Assembly: GCA_947247005.1 (NCBI GenBank)
Contig: OX365955.1
Span: 37,923,822-37,987,821, forward strand
Direction: 5' to 3'
Source: Spisula solida
Taxonomy: Eukaryota; Mollusca; Bivalvia; Venerida; Mactridae
DNA: 64,000 nucleotides
Positions 37,012 through 49,409 of the stretch are shown piece by piece. Within the stretch, counting starts at the first letter, position 1. The number at the start of each line of letters is the position of its first letter. The notes beneath the pieces are model-generated. The model ran no database searches and had not been told where the DNA came from. It was given only the letters and a program-made list of their open reading frames with translations. Made by a program: the position numbers and the translations under genes.

Positions 37012-37240
37012 GTATAGTTGGCCGGAGATAACACTAGCCTTTGCTTACAAATAAAAATGAATATTAAATACATTTTCGATATTCATTTTTGTTCAAATTT
37101 GTGCATACACACTTTTAATGATAAACTCTTTAAATCTACACTGATAACTGGCGGCCAGTCGACCGTGCAGTTTTTATAATTTGTTTTGTTTGTTTATTGA
37201 TAAGGCTAGAGTTATCCCCGGCGAACTATACTAGTATATA
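37012..37240. repeat. Dispersed repeat, copy 2 (inverted relative to 11141-11345)
   Basis: Starts TTGGCCGGAGATAACACTAG and ends AGAGTTATCCCCGGCGAAC, so the ends are themselves inverted (CCGGAGATAAC / GTTATCCCCGG). The body matches the reverse complement of the copy in the Ig1-Ig2 intron. Confidence 0.65.
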
Positions 37241-37316
37241 ATATTCGCCCATAACTATTCCTCTTAAAATTATCCCTAAATAAAAACATTTGATTGAACC
37301 ACTTAATCTCAAGAGT

Positions 37317-37690
37317 ACACCTCTCCACTTTATCAGTGTACAACTTGTATAGAACAACTTGCATACAATATCTGAATTAGTGCACAACTTCAATAAAATC
37401 AATTAATTGGTGTACAACTTGCATAGACCCACTGAATTGGTGTACAACTTGTATACAATCACTTAATTGGTGTTTCACTTGCATACAAGCACTAAATTGG
37501 TGTAAATCTTGCATACAAGCACTGAATTGGTGTAAATCTTGCATACAAGCACTGGATTGGTGTAACTCTTGTATAAACCACTGAATGGGTGTAACTCTTG
37601 CATAGAACTGCTTAATTGGTGTACAACTTGCATACAATTAATTAATTGGTGTACAACTTCCATAAAACTGCTGAATTGGAGCACATGCAT
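37317..37690. repeat. 30-bp minisatellite, about 12 copies
   Basis: Unit GGTGTACAACTTGCATACAA GCACTGAATT with variants. Minus-strand frames stay open because 30 is a multiple of three; not a gene. Confidence 0.95.
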
Positions 37691-38946
37691 TTGGCATAGA
37701 ACCACTTAACCAGTCACAGTATACCATTCACACGTAACCAGGCAATCACCTGGTTTCTTATTATAAGATGATGTTGAAACATCTGTTGGCTAAAATTTCC
37801 ATAGTTTTGTTGAAATGTTTATCAATAATAACTTTACACCTTATAATTAATCAGCATAATTCCTCAGGTAATTTGCAGAAATCTTCGATATTTATTGAAA
37901 ATTTCCCTGACTCTTTGGTGAAAAGAGTGCAACCACTTTTTTACAAAACCATCAGGAAATCTTTATGGGGATATTTCTGACAGGTACCCCTGGCTGTGAG
38001 TTCACTTAGATGCCTGGTGGTTGGGAGTTTAATGCTTTTACATTCCTGGAATTCTAGTTAAAGATAATTTATAGGAGAGTGTGTACGTTGGAATATGAAA
38101 GAAGTTTACTGATTTAATAGTTAAATTAATGAAGCAATTCATACCTATCATGTGGTGGCAGATTTTCACATTTTTCATATGCATGAACTGTTTACCATAT
38201 TGCAAGTTTTGGTCGTAATGGGTTAAAACAGCACCAAGTCTGGCTGGTCTGCTGCTGTATCCAGAAACACCAACCAGGCTGTTGATTCATGTTGGTGTTG
38301 ATGAATTTTCATGCAGTTGAACTGTTATAATGTAAATCAGATTATTGCAAGTTTGGGAAAAAGCCTTCTGTACCTTTGAAGGTTAGAATTTATCATTGTG
38401 GTTATTTATGTTAATTATCTTATTTAAATTATTGGCATTACTCTTGGTGTGAGTATCAGAACGTTTAAGATATATTTGATATCACTGATGGCATGGGATA
38501 GTTATGATTCCTTTTAAGGATACAGTTAAGAGTTGGTTTGCATATATATGCAGTCTTACTTCCTTGAAGTCTGTGCTGTTTTTGTATTCTTGTATAATGT
38601 ATGACATTTAACCCATTAATCCATACATCCCAATACTATTCTGATAAAAAATGAGCTAGAATGTGTGCTCATCTCATGATTATGCAGCTTTTTAGGATGA
38701 ATTTCAAGAATGATCTCCCTTGATAATGTGTCTTGTTAAGTCCATTTTAGTAATTGGATTCACTCCCTTTTCTACTTTTTTTTGGAGAGAGAGAAAATGA
38801 CGATGGACATGGGATGGGTGGGTGAATAATTGCTCTGTGAAGATTCAGATCTGACTTAGCTGTCTTTGTGATTTGTTGTTTGTATTTTCTCTACAAATGT
38901 TTTCATTTAATTAAATTTTAATGATTTTTCTACTTTCTAATTTCAG

Positions 38947-39037
38947 GACCCAAAACCAGAAGATGGCGGTGCATATAAATGTACTGCAAACAATGAAAAT
39001 GGAGAATCTAACGCTAACATCACTCTCAACTTCTCAG
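38947..39037 (+). CDS. Twitchin-like gene, exon completing Ig3
   Basis: Acceptor CTAATTTCAG, donor GTATTG. It reads DPKPEDGGAYKCTANN, ENGESNANITLNFS, leaving in phase 1. It supplies the tyrosine corner and F/G strands of Ig3. This is the only Ig in the window with Cys in both B strand (MTCQL) and F strand (YKC), so it alone could form the canonical disulfide. The junction LQIK|DPKPEDGG is at the same fold position as in Ig4 and Ig5. Confidence 0.93.
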
Positions 39038-40955
39038 GTATTGTATATCAGGATAATTTTATTGCAGGGGTGTAGAAATTGTTTCATGTAGCCAGTTAAT
39101 CTTGGAAAGTAGGCGGTTTGTTTGAAATTTCACTTTAAGTAACAAACAAGAAAATGACAAAAAATAGCGAGCAAGCATGTTCAAATACCGTATAGCCTGT
39201 GGATTTTACCGCTTACCACCTCATTTCTACACCCCTGCATTGAGTTTCTAAGGAAAGTTTGGAATCTTATCTTCGATAATATTATAGGCTCTTGGTCTCA
39301 GACCATCAAATTTTATGCCCCTGACATTCTTGCTAACAATTGTAGAATGGCGTTCAATGTTCAAATGGCAAAGACTCTCAGGCTTCTAGTTTAATTTTGG
39401 ACTGATTTTCGCCCTTTTAATATTTTGAAAGATACAAACATAAAGGCAAATCAAATATGTTGTAGCAGAACAGGGAACAGGAAATAATGATTATCTAGGA
39501 ATTAATTTATTCTGGCCTAAGTGTTGCTGCTGTAGCTTACTTATTAACTGAGGTCCTTGGCTCCTCTGGGGAGCATGGGCCATTGACCAATTCCCTCCAT
39601 CTGATTCTGTTGGCTGCAGTTTGTTCCAGGGTGTTCCAGATGTTATCACTTCATTCCAGTCTCTACATTAGCACTTGCTGCTGTAGCACATGCAGTATAA
39701 TCATAATTATCATCATTGTTGGTGGAAAAACATATTCTTTTTCTTTTCGTACATTTAGAAATTGGCGCTTTATTAAACTAATTTCTATCACTTCATATCA
39801 TCAAATAAACTGATAATTAGATCTTCATACAGAAGCTTTGCCAAGGATAGAGGATGGTTATCGCTTATATAATAGATTTTTATAAATTCCAGTGTGTGTA
39901 AAATCTCCCATCTGACAGTGATATTTCTTGGTTTATCAGTTTAAATAGTTTGTCATGTGAAACTTAGATTTATTGCTATATGTGATTTTGAACTCGAAAC
40001 ATTCATTTGCATTCCATTCATCTGGCTCCATTGGATCTCAAATCATCTTCAGTTCAATTTACATCTCTAACTTAATTATCAAACTCAGTTTAAGTAATAT
40101 ATGACACATTATATACCAAAAATTGAGTTTTGAGATTGATTTCAAGCTTAATTAAAATTTATTGTTCAAAATACCTTGGTCTTGTATTTGGGGAGAAAAC
40201 AATTATAAAATTGACATGAAAAAATGAAACAAAATTTTTTTTTTATGGAACAGTGCTTAATAATATTAGTACATGTAGTTACCCCCATAATTTGATTTAT
40301 GTAGTGTATTATTTTTAATTTTCCTACTATTGTTTTAGCTAAGTCAAAAGGTAAGATATGGTCAGGAATCGTACTGTTTGTGTATATACCTATATCACAT
40401 AATACCATTGGTACCAGCACTTGTCTGGGGTTCAATGCCAGACTATTAGATCATATAAAGTCTTTTATAGCTGCCATTGTCTGGCATTGGGCCCTTGGCT
40501 TTATACTGTACACATAGCACTCCTAGTTAAAGGCTTCAGTGGTCCGCCATATATGTAATATATATGTTATATACGTGTAAAATGTATCATGTCTCGCTTA
40601 TATCATAATACAATATGTATTATTACAAATGCTAGTATTATGCTCGCAGTATGTTCAACTAAGGGTTAACTTGCTGCACTTGTCAGATTTAATATTTGTC
40701 ATAGTAATGCACTCATATCAGGCATGAAATGTCAATTGTTTTGTATGTAATGTTTTGTCTGTGTTAAAGACGAGAATTCAATTCCATTGGATTTTTAAGA
40801 ACTGGAAATTATGTCTTTCTTAATTTGTAAATTAGTTATCTTCGTTACAAGGAAAATGGAAAACTGTAACAGTGGCCAATTTGTTATCCAGTTAAATGAC
40901 ATAGACATTAATATCGTGTAAAGATTATACAACATTTATTACTAGTAATGCATAT

Positions 40956-41131
40956 TACAGTACAACATCTCCTGAGCAGCCCGCTGTAGAGCACCAACCT
41001 CTATAACAGCACCTTCAAAATTTCTCAAATATTTGATGTAAATTTAACCTCTGTAGAGCAGCAACCTCTGTACAACATCCAATATTTAAAGCTTTCAGAG
41101 GATGTTGCTCTATAGAGGTTGTACTACTGTA
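40956..41131. mobile_element. Tc1/mariner-like MITE, 176 bp
   Basis: Ends TACAGTACAACATC and GGTTGTACTACTGTA are imperfect complements with TA + CAGT form. The interior repeats CTGTAGAGCA and ACCTCTATA in both orientations, so the whole element can fold. No coding capacity. Confidence 0.7.
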
Positions 41132-42311
41132 TACTCAATTGTATTATAACCATGATAGAAGCTTACATGTATATGCACGGCTTACAAGTACCGTACCATG
41201 CTAACAATTATACCAGTACACACAATATTAGCTAGATATTATTTTTTTGCAGGCAAATATTGGGACATATTTTCTTGTATAATCTTGAATAAATCCTACC
41301 TAAGCTTCCAATACATCCCCCTGATCTGAGCATTAATTATGCTCTAATCTACATGCTGAGATTTTCATTGTAGAATTACCTGATTGAGTTTTTCAGCAAA
41401 AATTTCCTTTAGGTTGCTGTTAAAAGTTTTGTAACATAAGCATTAATTTACTCTAGCTGCATACATGTTTTGCGAGTGGGAATAAATAACTTTTTCACAC
41501 TGATGGACTATAAATTTCATAAATACATGAATATTATCACTTGAGCCTACAGTCCTCCAACTTCGTAGGAAGTTAGATCATGACTTGACAGTATTAATGC
41601 ACCATAATACAGTGAAGTACGGTCAATAGGTCAATAGTCAAAGTCACACTGACTATTTGGCTACAGAAGGAGACAATGCACCAAGCAGACACTGACTATT
41701 TGGCTAAGAGATAGGAGAAGATACATGTTTTACATTCCTCGACTTCATGAAATTCATTTTCAAATATTATCAGAGCCTACTTAAATCTAGCTAAAATTGA
41801 TCATTAAGTAAATAATTATGTATAATTGGTGAAATGTACTTCACTTAGAAAGGGGTACTCAAGTTAGCTTGCACTATACTGAAGTGGCTTAGGATGATCT
41901 AAACTATATTAAATCAATACATTATGGGCAACAAATGTTGGGTACATATTCATCAAAGCCTCGCCAGTAATTTATTGAGCAAATGTGCACACAGCTTCCC
42001 TTTTCAATCAATGTACATACATCAAGCAATAAAACGTCTTAGAGACTTAGTGGCTGCAAACAGAATGTATTTTTCAAGAAGTGGTATTACATTAAATTAT
42101 GACTTCAAAGTCTTAATGTGTTTGTTAATTATTTGTTGATCTGGTTAGATAAAATCGTGCAACCATTCCAAGACACAATTACTATAGCAACCAGTCCAAA
42201 ACATAATTACTACAGCCAGAATATTCCAATTACAATTTGGCATTTCTATTGTAATGTTCTCCTTTTTTTCTGCTTCAGTAGCATTGTCTCTGTTGTTCAT
42301 TATGGAATGTA

Positions 42312-42550
42312 AAAGGTCAAGGTCGTCGAATCATAGAAATATTGGCTACTAATGAAAATTCTTCCTACAAGGTCATCGAATCATAGAAACTTTGGCTACC
42401 AATGAAAATTCTTTCTACAAGGTCAACTGGTCATAAAAAGTTTGGCTACTAATAAAATTATTCCAACAAGTCACCGAATTTTGGCTACTATTGAAGTATT
42501 CCATTCTTACAAGCCATTGAATCCCAGAAATTTTGGCTACTGATGAAACG
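42312..42550. repeat. Degenerate ~52-bp tandem repeat, about 5 copies
   Basis: Unit CAAGGTCATCGAATCATAGA AACTTTGGCTACTAATGAAAATTCTT-type with many indels; later copies are shortened. Intronic. Confidence 0.8.
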
Positions 42551-44092
42551 CCATCCCTACATAGTTAACTGTTGGATAGTATATAACATAGCTCCTGTCA
42601 TTTCTTCATCAAGCATATGTTTTATTACCACTGACATCAGTATCTACTGTGTAGGTTGAGGGTTATTTATATGTTACCCTTGGGCAAGTACTTGTTAGCT
42701 AAGATCCTATAAGATTATGCTGAAGTTAATGGTGATGAGCTTGTTAATGGTTCTCATATAATACTGCTCTCTCTCTCTTTCTCTCTCTTACTTTGTGTCC
42801 TTAATGATTTTCAATTTGCAAAAACATATTGTTTTATAATTTTTATGCAATGCTAGAACATCCTATGCACCTAACACCCTCTTGTTAAGATTCTTTGTAC
42901 TCTTTGCATACAGACAGAAATATCCTATCTGTTTATGTACAAACCTGTATTACTGGTCACCCAAAATGAGCAACCATCAGATTAAGTAGTCAAAGTAAAT
43001 CATTCATTTCTGTATTTAATAAAAAAAACTTGCATTAAACAGTATTAAACAGTATTCTACCTTGAGCAGTCACTGACTTGCTGCTAGACCAGAATAGACT
43101 GTACCTAGAAATTTGTCCATTGTTAGGATAGTTTCTGATCCATACTTAACAAAAACATTGTCCGAAGGTCCGTTGCACAAAAACATAGTCCTTAGGTCTG
43201 TTGCCTTAGCAAAGCTTCACCGAGTGCCTTTATTCAGTTACCTCACGTTTCAATTAAATATAGAAGGCATAGATTACCGCCTGTTGAAAGCGCTATGTAG
43301 CGCTTGCTCATGTTAACGGACTCTTTGGCTCTTCAATCTTCGTCAATGTATTGGTTATGGTGACCTTTAGGTGATTCATATTTACTTTCGAGGATACTAG
43401 GTCAAAGGTCAAGGTTGCTGTGACATTCAGCGAGTACATTTTCTCCTATTGGTTACAACTCATGACAAAGATATTCAAACCTGATCAGACGGTTGGTCAT
43501 GATCTTTTAAAGGAACCCTAACAATGTTGAGGTAACATGCACATGGTCAAAGGTTATATAATTCAGGGGCAAGTAGCATTTGTGAGACAGCCTTTTTCAT
43601 AATAAATGATGTTGTGGACATTCAAGTTCATAAACACATTATTACACTGTCCCAACTTCTGAACTTCTGGTAGATTTTTCCTCCTCTGTTGCCAATCAGT
43701 ACATTTAGATTTTTGCCGAAATATGAGGACTCGCTTCGCACCTACTAAGGAGTGTTACATATGTTTTGATATCCTTAATACTTTGCAGTATGAATTAAGA
43801 TGATGTTATCTATATTTTGTGTTTGTATGGTACATCCTGGATACCACCATGGTGTTAAACTGAGACTTTGTTTTTGTTATTACTAGATTTTGTTGCAAAC
43901 AGACATTCTTACATTGGCATAGAGGAACCGTTGGCATAGAGGAGACGTAGGAAATATTTTATATATCATGTGCACACACGATACTAGCCTGTTAGCTTAC
44001 ACTTGTGCATGTGATAGCTATTGTGCACATGATAATTGTCATTATGCCAGTAACTGTTGTCAAGCAATACCTTTAAACACTAAATGAAAAGC

Positions 44093-44160
44093 ACATGGTC
44101 CAACACATTCACTTGAAAGCCTACGACAAACAATAAGGCGGAGCTATATCTGCTCTGGCG
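44093..44160. repeat. Dispersed repeat fragment shared with 6573-6664
   Basis: GCACATGGTCCAACACATTC followed by ACTTGAAAGCCT resembles GCACGTGGTCCAAATGAATTC ACTTGAAAACCT in the first long intron. Probably fragments of one unclassified family. Confidence 0.5.
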
Positions 44161-44168
44161 TAATATCC

Positions 44169-45225
44169 AGGGGCGGATCCAGGATTTGGCGTTAGGGAGG
44201 GCGTACATTAATGTATTGACCCCCCCCCCCCTCAAAGAAAAGGCGAGCGAAGCGAGCGAGAAAAAATGTATCTCTGAGAAGCATTCCACACAATTTCGTT
44301 CTTCATCTTATAATATTCATTGATAAAGTTAATGTGAGAGTAAGGCGAGCAAGAATATAAGCATTAATTATTTGAGCAGCATATCCTGCATACTCATTCC
44401 CTACTTGGCAAACTTAACTGATAGCGGTTGTGCGAGCGGAGCGAGCAAGAAAAAAATGCAATCATCTATTTCAGCAGCATACACCACACACTTATCACTT
44501 GGTAATATTCACTGATTTAGTAATTGTAAGAATTGGAAAAAATCAGTGTTTATCTGAGCAGCATACCCAACAAACTCATTGATAAATCGAAAACTTTCAT
44601 TGAATTTGCGTAGATCTACAGCGAGCGAAACGAGCAAAAAAAATCGTTGTTTATATAGCCAGGACTAACGATAATCGACTGGATAATATTCACTGATATA
44701 TAGCTGCTGTGAATACGTCACGAAGAAAAAATGCACTGTCTATCTGAGCAGCATACCCTGCGAACTCCAGGGCTTCACTTTTGTTCAAGTGTAAATGTGA
44801 AATACTTGGAATCCAGCGACTAGGGGGTCCAGTTGCTTTCTGCCTCGTGACTTTCTAAAAAGAACCACGGAATTCGTCAGCTGCATTCTGAGATATCTTT
44901 TTTTTAATGAAAAGGACAGGTTTATTAGAAAATCAAGCCAACTGTATTAATCTTTTATGACTTGTCAGACATTTTTAATGTGCAAGAATCTCTGTAGCCG
45001 ATGTTTGGCACCATGCTACCAATCAGCCATATCTTGTTGCTTGCATACAGCTTTAAGTTCACTTTAAAATCAATAAATTGATTATTGTTTTATTGACGCG
45101 AGCGAAGCGAGCGAAAAAAAATTGCATATCAATATTGTTCTTACATCCAAAATATGATAAATTACCTAGGCTCCGACGATTTTAGGGGGGGCGTACGCCG
45201 GGTCCGCCCCCCCTTGGATCCGCCT
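44169..45225. mobile_element. 1.06-kb element with GGGCGGATCC ends and ~94-bp internal repeats
   Basis: Left end AGGGGCGGATCCAGG, right end CCTTGGATCCGCCT, with sub-terminal GGGCGTAC on both sides. The interior is an array of about six diverged ~94-bp units, each with a purine stretch GCGAGCGAAGCGAGCGAG or a variant (near 44243, 44341, 44432, 44621 and 45097) followed by an A-run and ATCTGAGCAGCATACC. No open frame of note. Non-autonomous DNA element; class not recognised. Confidence 0.75.
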
Positions 45226-46129
45226 ATGATATCAATTAACACATGCACTTGCACGTGTGATATGTGCGCACTAGATAGATGAAATATTTCCTATGCATTT
45301 AACCATGAATAGACTGATAGAAGACATTCCATAATTACTTGTCTTTAATACCAATTTGTCTCTCATGATGTGTTCACATGTTCCATGTTCGTTTAGTTCC
45401 ATGGCTACATTCTCAACATAAGTAAAAGTGGGTAATCTGCAACTATACAAATTATACCTGTAATCTGTAATCTATGTCTGTATAAATATATGTGATGTTA
45501 TAATGTTGATAAGTAAGAATCCATTTCTGAGTAACAAACATTATTGCTGGCATATAGTACAGATCTTATCTTGTATATACGCTCCCATGATCAACCTTGA
45601 TTTCGCTGCACACTCAGAAAAAGTTGAAAGTGGATTAATTTTCTATAGAAACTCATTTATTACAGGAGTTTTTGGCTTATTGTTTTAGATTAATGGCGAG
45701 ATATTCGATGTCGTAATGCTTAAACAAATGAGTTGGAAAAATCAAGATTTGGCAGAAAAAAGATACTGCATTTTAGAGAGTTTATTGTTGAAGCCTGATC
45801 AATCTTACACTATAGAAATCACACAGGGAGTGTAAATAAATAAATCTACTTTCTGTCATTTTTTGTTTGAAATTTTATCTGAATGTCAACATAATTTTTA
45901 TCCAGTCAGGAACATGTTCCTTGTTCTTACTGCATATTCCACAATGAAAGAAGTAGTGGTTTTATTCTTTGTTCTGATTTGCTTTGAGTATATGAGTACT
46001 TTCAGTTTATGTTCTTGCAATTTTGGAACATGTTACTAAAAAACACCAAGAGCAGCTCCCAGAACTACTAATTGTTTTTCTGTCAGTTGCTCAATATTCC
46101 ATAATGCCCATTCACCTAGTCTTCATTCA

Positions 46130-46130
<1 letters not shown>

Positions 46131-46176
<46 letters not shown>
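46131..46176. repeat. CT microsatellite
   Basis: Almost uninterrupted TC repeats with one TTC break near the start. The LSLSLS-type open frame over it is an artefact. Confidence 0.97.
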
Positions 46177-46179
<3 letters not shown>

Positions 46180-46650
46180 CACATCCCAAAAATGCCAAAA
46201 CAATAAAGATAAGACCATCTATAGCAACCTCAATGCACAAATACTTATCCTATAAGAAGACATGAACAAACTGAAACAAGCAAAATGCTTCCTTATCAGA
46301 AACTATAGAGGCTCACAGGGAAGACTCAGGGCTTGCCCAACTGTATGGCCTCTTTAAATAAAGTCGTTATTCACACACACAGTACATAATACACATATAC
46401 TAAAGTACATTGTATAATATATTCTATTATATTGACCAATAAACATAATTTGCCAGAATATTTCCTCAGATTTTCAAATGAGCATTCTGACACCAGCCAA
46501 GTTCAGAGTCCCTGACCCGAGAGTTGTAATGGCTGTATTCCAGGTTTATTTGAGAAGTACCGTAGTTCCCCGAGTATAAGTCACGATCGTGTATTGGATG
46601 TGGTACACATGTATTACTTGTTGATCACAATTGTAATCTGATTCCTACAG

Positions 46651-46877
46651 GTGCCCAAGCTGGTAAGAAGGATGGAAAAGCCCCAGTGTTCAAAGAGAAA
46701 CCCAAAGTCAGCCAGCAAGCAGGTGGCAAGAACTTACAGATAGAATGTAAATGTACCGCTAACCCCAAACCTACCCTCGTCTGGTACAAAGATAGCAAAG
46801 TCCTGGTAGAAACCAACAGAGTGAAAAGTCGTATGACAGCAACTGGTGATGATTATGCTATCTACTTAGATATTCTG
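46651..46877 (+). CDS. Twitchin-like gene, exon for first two-thirds of Ig4
   Basis: Acceptor TGATTCCTACAG, donor GTAAGT. It completes Gly and reads AQAGKKDGKAPVFKEKPKVS, B-strand LQIECKCTANPKP, C-strand TLVWYKDSKVL, and E-strand AIYLDIL, ending in phase 0. A typical I-set Ig with B-strand Cys. The preceding GKKDGKAPVF linker resembles GKKPQVPAGKAPHF before Ig3, supporting domain duplication. Structural module of a sarcomeric protein. Confidence 0.95.
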
Positions 46878-47374
46878 GTAAGTTTCTGTTAGTTTGCTCC
46901 AGAACACAACGACCATTTATGTGCCACATGTTTCTACAAATGTTAGGACTAAAAAGGTGTTGTCTCACAAGTAAAGTACAAATGTATGTATGAACCTTTT
47001 GAAGATGATGGTTGGTAGGTTGTAAGACCAAGTAGTTTCTTATTCATACCATGTATATAAAGCATGGTTTAACCTCCAATCATCAAATGGCTGACACTGT
47101 TTTATTTTGTGGTTGGAAGGTCAAAGGCCAAGGTCTTAGTGACCTTGAACATAAAGAGCTATTTGGCTGCTATTGGAGCATACATGTTTGTAAAACATGT
47201 TTTTTCATGGTTTTCTGACCATTGATGACCGGGTGAAACTTGTGAGGTAAATGTCTAAATATAGCAAGTGTACAAGAATTGTATCTTAACATTTTTGACC
47301 TGAATGAAAAGTTTCAATGTCATGATTTTGGATTAAGAACCATGGATTTGTTTTAACAATGTTGATTATTTCAG
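46878..47374. other. Intron within Ig4
   Basis: 497 bp at the same fold position as the introns in Ig3 and Ig5. No repeat or other feature recognised. Confidence 0.85.
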
Positions 47375-47469
47375 ACCTTCACAAAAGATGATGGGGGTAT
47401 ATACAAAGTTACAGCTAAGAACGACAGTGGTGAAGGAACTGCCAATATTACAATTAATCTGGATGCTGG
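47375..47469 (+). CDS. Twitchin-like gene, exon completing Ig4
   Basis: Acceptor GATTATTTCAG, donor GTAAGTC. It reads TFTKDDGGIYKVTAKNDSGE then GTANITINLDA, leaving in phase 2 (GG). It carries the DDGGIY tyrosine corner; Val replaces the F-strand Cys (YKV). It joins to the T at 48774 to make Gly before the charged spacer. Confidence 0.94.
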
Positions 47470-48773
47470 GTAAGTCTTTGCTATATGACATAATTATGGT
47501 CATGTAAAAGTCCTCCAAATTGTTTGCCTAGTCATGTCTTTGGCAACATATTATGACATTGAACTGCTAGTATGCCAATATCGACTTAATGCAAAACGGC
47601 CTGGGTTTATAAACTTTTTATGCCCCCGTATCGATAGATCAGAGGCATATAGTGATTCACCTGTCTGTCCGTCCGTTCGTTTGTCCGTCCATCCGGTAAA
47701 CCCAAACTGACCGTTTCTTCTTGAATCATTATGGCTTGCTACAAAGCTTCCATACTTGCATAGATGTTGTAAATGAACACTCTCCACACGCCTGTATCAC
47801 CTGACCCCATTTGACCTTCACCTAATTTTGGACTTAGACTTATTGAAGGGCCAAATTCTTGGTTAACCCAAATTGACTGTTTCTTCTTGCATCAATATGG
47901 CTTGCTACAAAGCTTTCATACTTGCACGGATGTTGTATATGAACACTCTCCACACGCCTGTATCACCTGACCCCATTTTGACCTTCACCTAATTTGGACT
48001 TTGACTTATTGAAGGGCCAAATTCTTGGTTAACCCAAATTGACCGTTTCTTCTAGCATCATTATGGCTTGCTACAAAGCTTTCATACTTGCACGGATGTT
48101 GTATATGAACATTCTCCACACACCTTTACATTGACCTAATTTTGGACTTAGACTTATAAAGCGTCCAATTCTTGTTAACACAAATTTCGTCTTACATCAA
48201 GGCGTTGTCTTCACACGTGACATACTTGTTTACCATCATAAGCCCCTTACATTGTCAAAGCCATGTAACCCTATTCAACATTTTACTAGAATTATGGCCC
48301 CTGATTGACTTAGCTTTTTTTCTGGACTAGGCATAAGCGTTTATTGAATGCAGTCTTGTTATTGCATATGTTCAACTCTACTGATTTATTAAAGAGCTAT
48401 TTCAAACTGCTTAAAAAGTCAGAGCATTAATTTACATCTTCAACTTATATTGAAGCTCGCTTATAACGTCATGTGTTTGTGCAGGTTACATACGGACGTC
48501 TCTTCCCATATGACAAGATTTAACCTTGATATGGAATTTTGGCAAACTGGAAGAGAGCCATATATTGATATTTGGCATACTAGGCCACATCACCGTACAT
48601 ATCCGTCTCATATTGCTCACATCTGTTAAAATACAATGCAGTTGTGTTACTATATATAGTAACACATGCTATAAAGTATAAAGTGTAAAATTAAAAAAAA
48701 ACTTAAACAGATATTTCTTAGGCAATGTACTGTCACTCTAAAGAGATATATATGAACATAGTGCTTATTTCAG
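47470..48773. other. Intron containing a repeated bivalve-type element
   Basis: 1.3 kb, of which about 47621-48370 is repeat. No exon seen. Confidence 0.8.
47621..48370. repeat. Interspersed repeat with three ~167-bp internal copies
   Basis: Begins TATGCCCCCGTATCGATAGA followed by CTGTCTGTCCGTCCGTTCG. It then has three tandem copies starting near 47694, 47861 and 48027 of a block with TATGGCTTGCTACAAAGCTT, TGAACACTCTCCACACGCCT and CACCTAATTTTGGACTTAGA. The head resembles a repeat common in bivalve genomes. The minus-strand open frame is not a gene. Confidence 0.8.
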
Positions 48774-49269
48774 TGCAAAAACTGACAAAAAGGAAGAAGA
48801 AGCCGCTAAAAAACCAGCTGAAAAGAAAGAAGAAAAGAAAGAAGAAAAGAAAGAAGAAAAGAAAGAAGAAAAACCAGCTGAAAAGAAACCTGCAGAAAAA
48901 CCAGTTGAAAAGAAAGAAGAAAAACCAGCTGAAAAGAAACCTGCAGAAAAACCAGTTGAAAAGAAAGAAGAAAAACCAGCTGAAAAGAAACCAGCAGAAA
49001 AACCAGCAGAAAAGAAGGAAGAAAAGCCAGCTGAGAAACCTGCCGACAAGCCTGCTGGTGCCGCACCCACCATGAAAGATCAGATTGTTAAAGTAGAGAA
49101 CAATGGACAATTACTTACTATTAGATTTGTAGTAAAGGCAGCAGCTAGACCTACAGCTACATGGATGTTTGGAAATATGGCTATAAAAAGTGGCGGTAGA
49201 AATTTCATGCAAATCCAAACAAGCAAGACTGATAAAGAAGAGTTCACTATTTTACTTGAAATAAAAACA
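48774..49269 (+). CDS. Twitchin-like gene, Lys/Glu/Pro-rich spacer and first part of Ig5
   Basis: Acceptor TGCTTATTTCAG, donor GTAAGT. About 95 codons are almost only Lys, Glu, Pro and Ala: KKEEKKEE blocks (four 12-bp copies) followed by two and a half copies of a 17-residue unit AEKKPAEKPVEKKEEKP. This is a PEVK-like, probably disordered and elastic or polyelectrolyte spacer. Then comes an I-set Ig: AAPTMKDQIVKVENNG, QLLTIRFVVKAAARPTATWM, ending in EEFTILLEIKT at phase 0. The B-strand Cys is missing (IRFVV). Because the purine-rich repeat has few stops, the other frames are open too; only this frame splices consistently. Confidence 0.95.
48805..49048 (+). repeat. Coding minisatellite in the spacer
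   Basis: A 12-bp unit (AAGAAAGAAGAA-like) about four times, then a 51-bp unit containing GAAAAGAAACCTGCAGAAAA about two and a half times, then decayed copies. All repeat lengths are multiples of three, so copy-number change would keep the frame. Confidence 0.9.
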
Positions 49270-49409
49270 GTAAGTTTGATGATTTGTGTTTATATACAGT
49301 GTGGTTATAATGTCAGATATTGACGTGTGATGTATTTATAATGAATGGAATTTGGGACTGTGAAGATATTAATACAATGTCGTATGTATTTAATAACCAT
49401 GGTTTCCTG

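Larger units (their letters stand above)
19080..38946. other. 19.9-kb intron splitting Ig3
   Basis: The largest intron in the window. It holds minisatellites at 21249-21343, 21751-22146, 27707-27845, 28684-28797, 30726-30898, 30911-31190, 34060-34750 and 37317-37690. Inverted-repeat elements lie at 22911-23075, 24516-24928, 25346-25556, 27903-28262 and 33249-33404. There is a tRNA-like stretch at 36481-36553, a dispersed repeat at 37012-37240 and a candidate alternative first exon at 32595-32657. Stretches such as 19.1-21.2 kb, 25.6-27.6 kb and 35.0-36.4 kb show nothing I can name. Confidence 0.8.
39038..46650. other. Intron between Ig3 and Ig4
   Basis: 7.6 kb. It contains a Tc1-like MITE (40956-41131), a degenerate tandem repeat (42312-42550), a dispersed fragment (44093-44160), a 1.06-kb element with internal repeats (44169-45225) and a CT microsatellite (46131-46176). 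The remainder is AT-rich with nothing recognised. Confidence 0.75.

Noticed and set aside
37377..37705. Minus-strand His/Gln-rich repeat proteins
   Set aside because: Products of the 30-bp minisatellite.
48733..49110. Long Phe/Ser-rich minus-strand frames
   Set aside because: Complement of the Lys/Glu-coding repeat; the plus-strand frame splices consistently on both sides.
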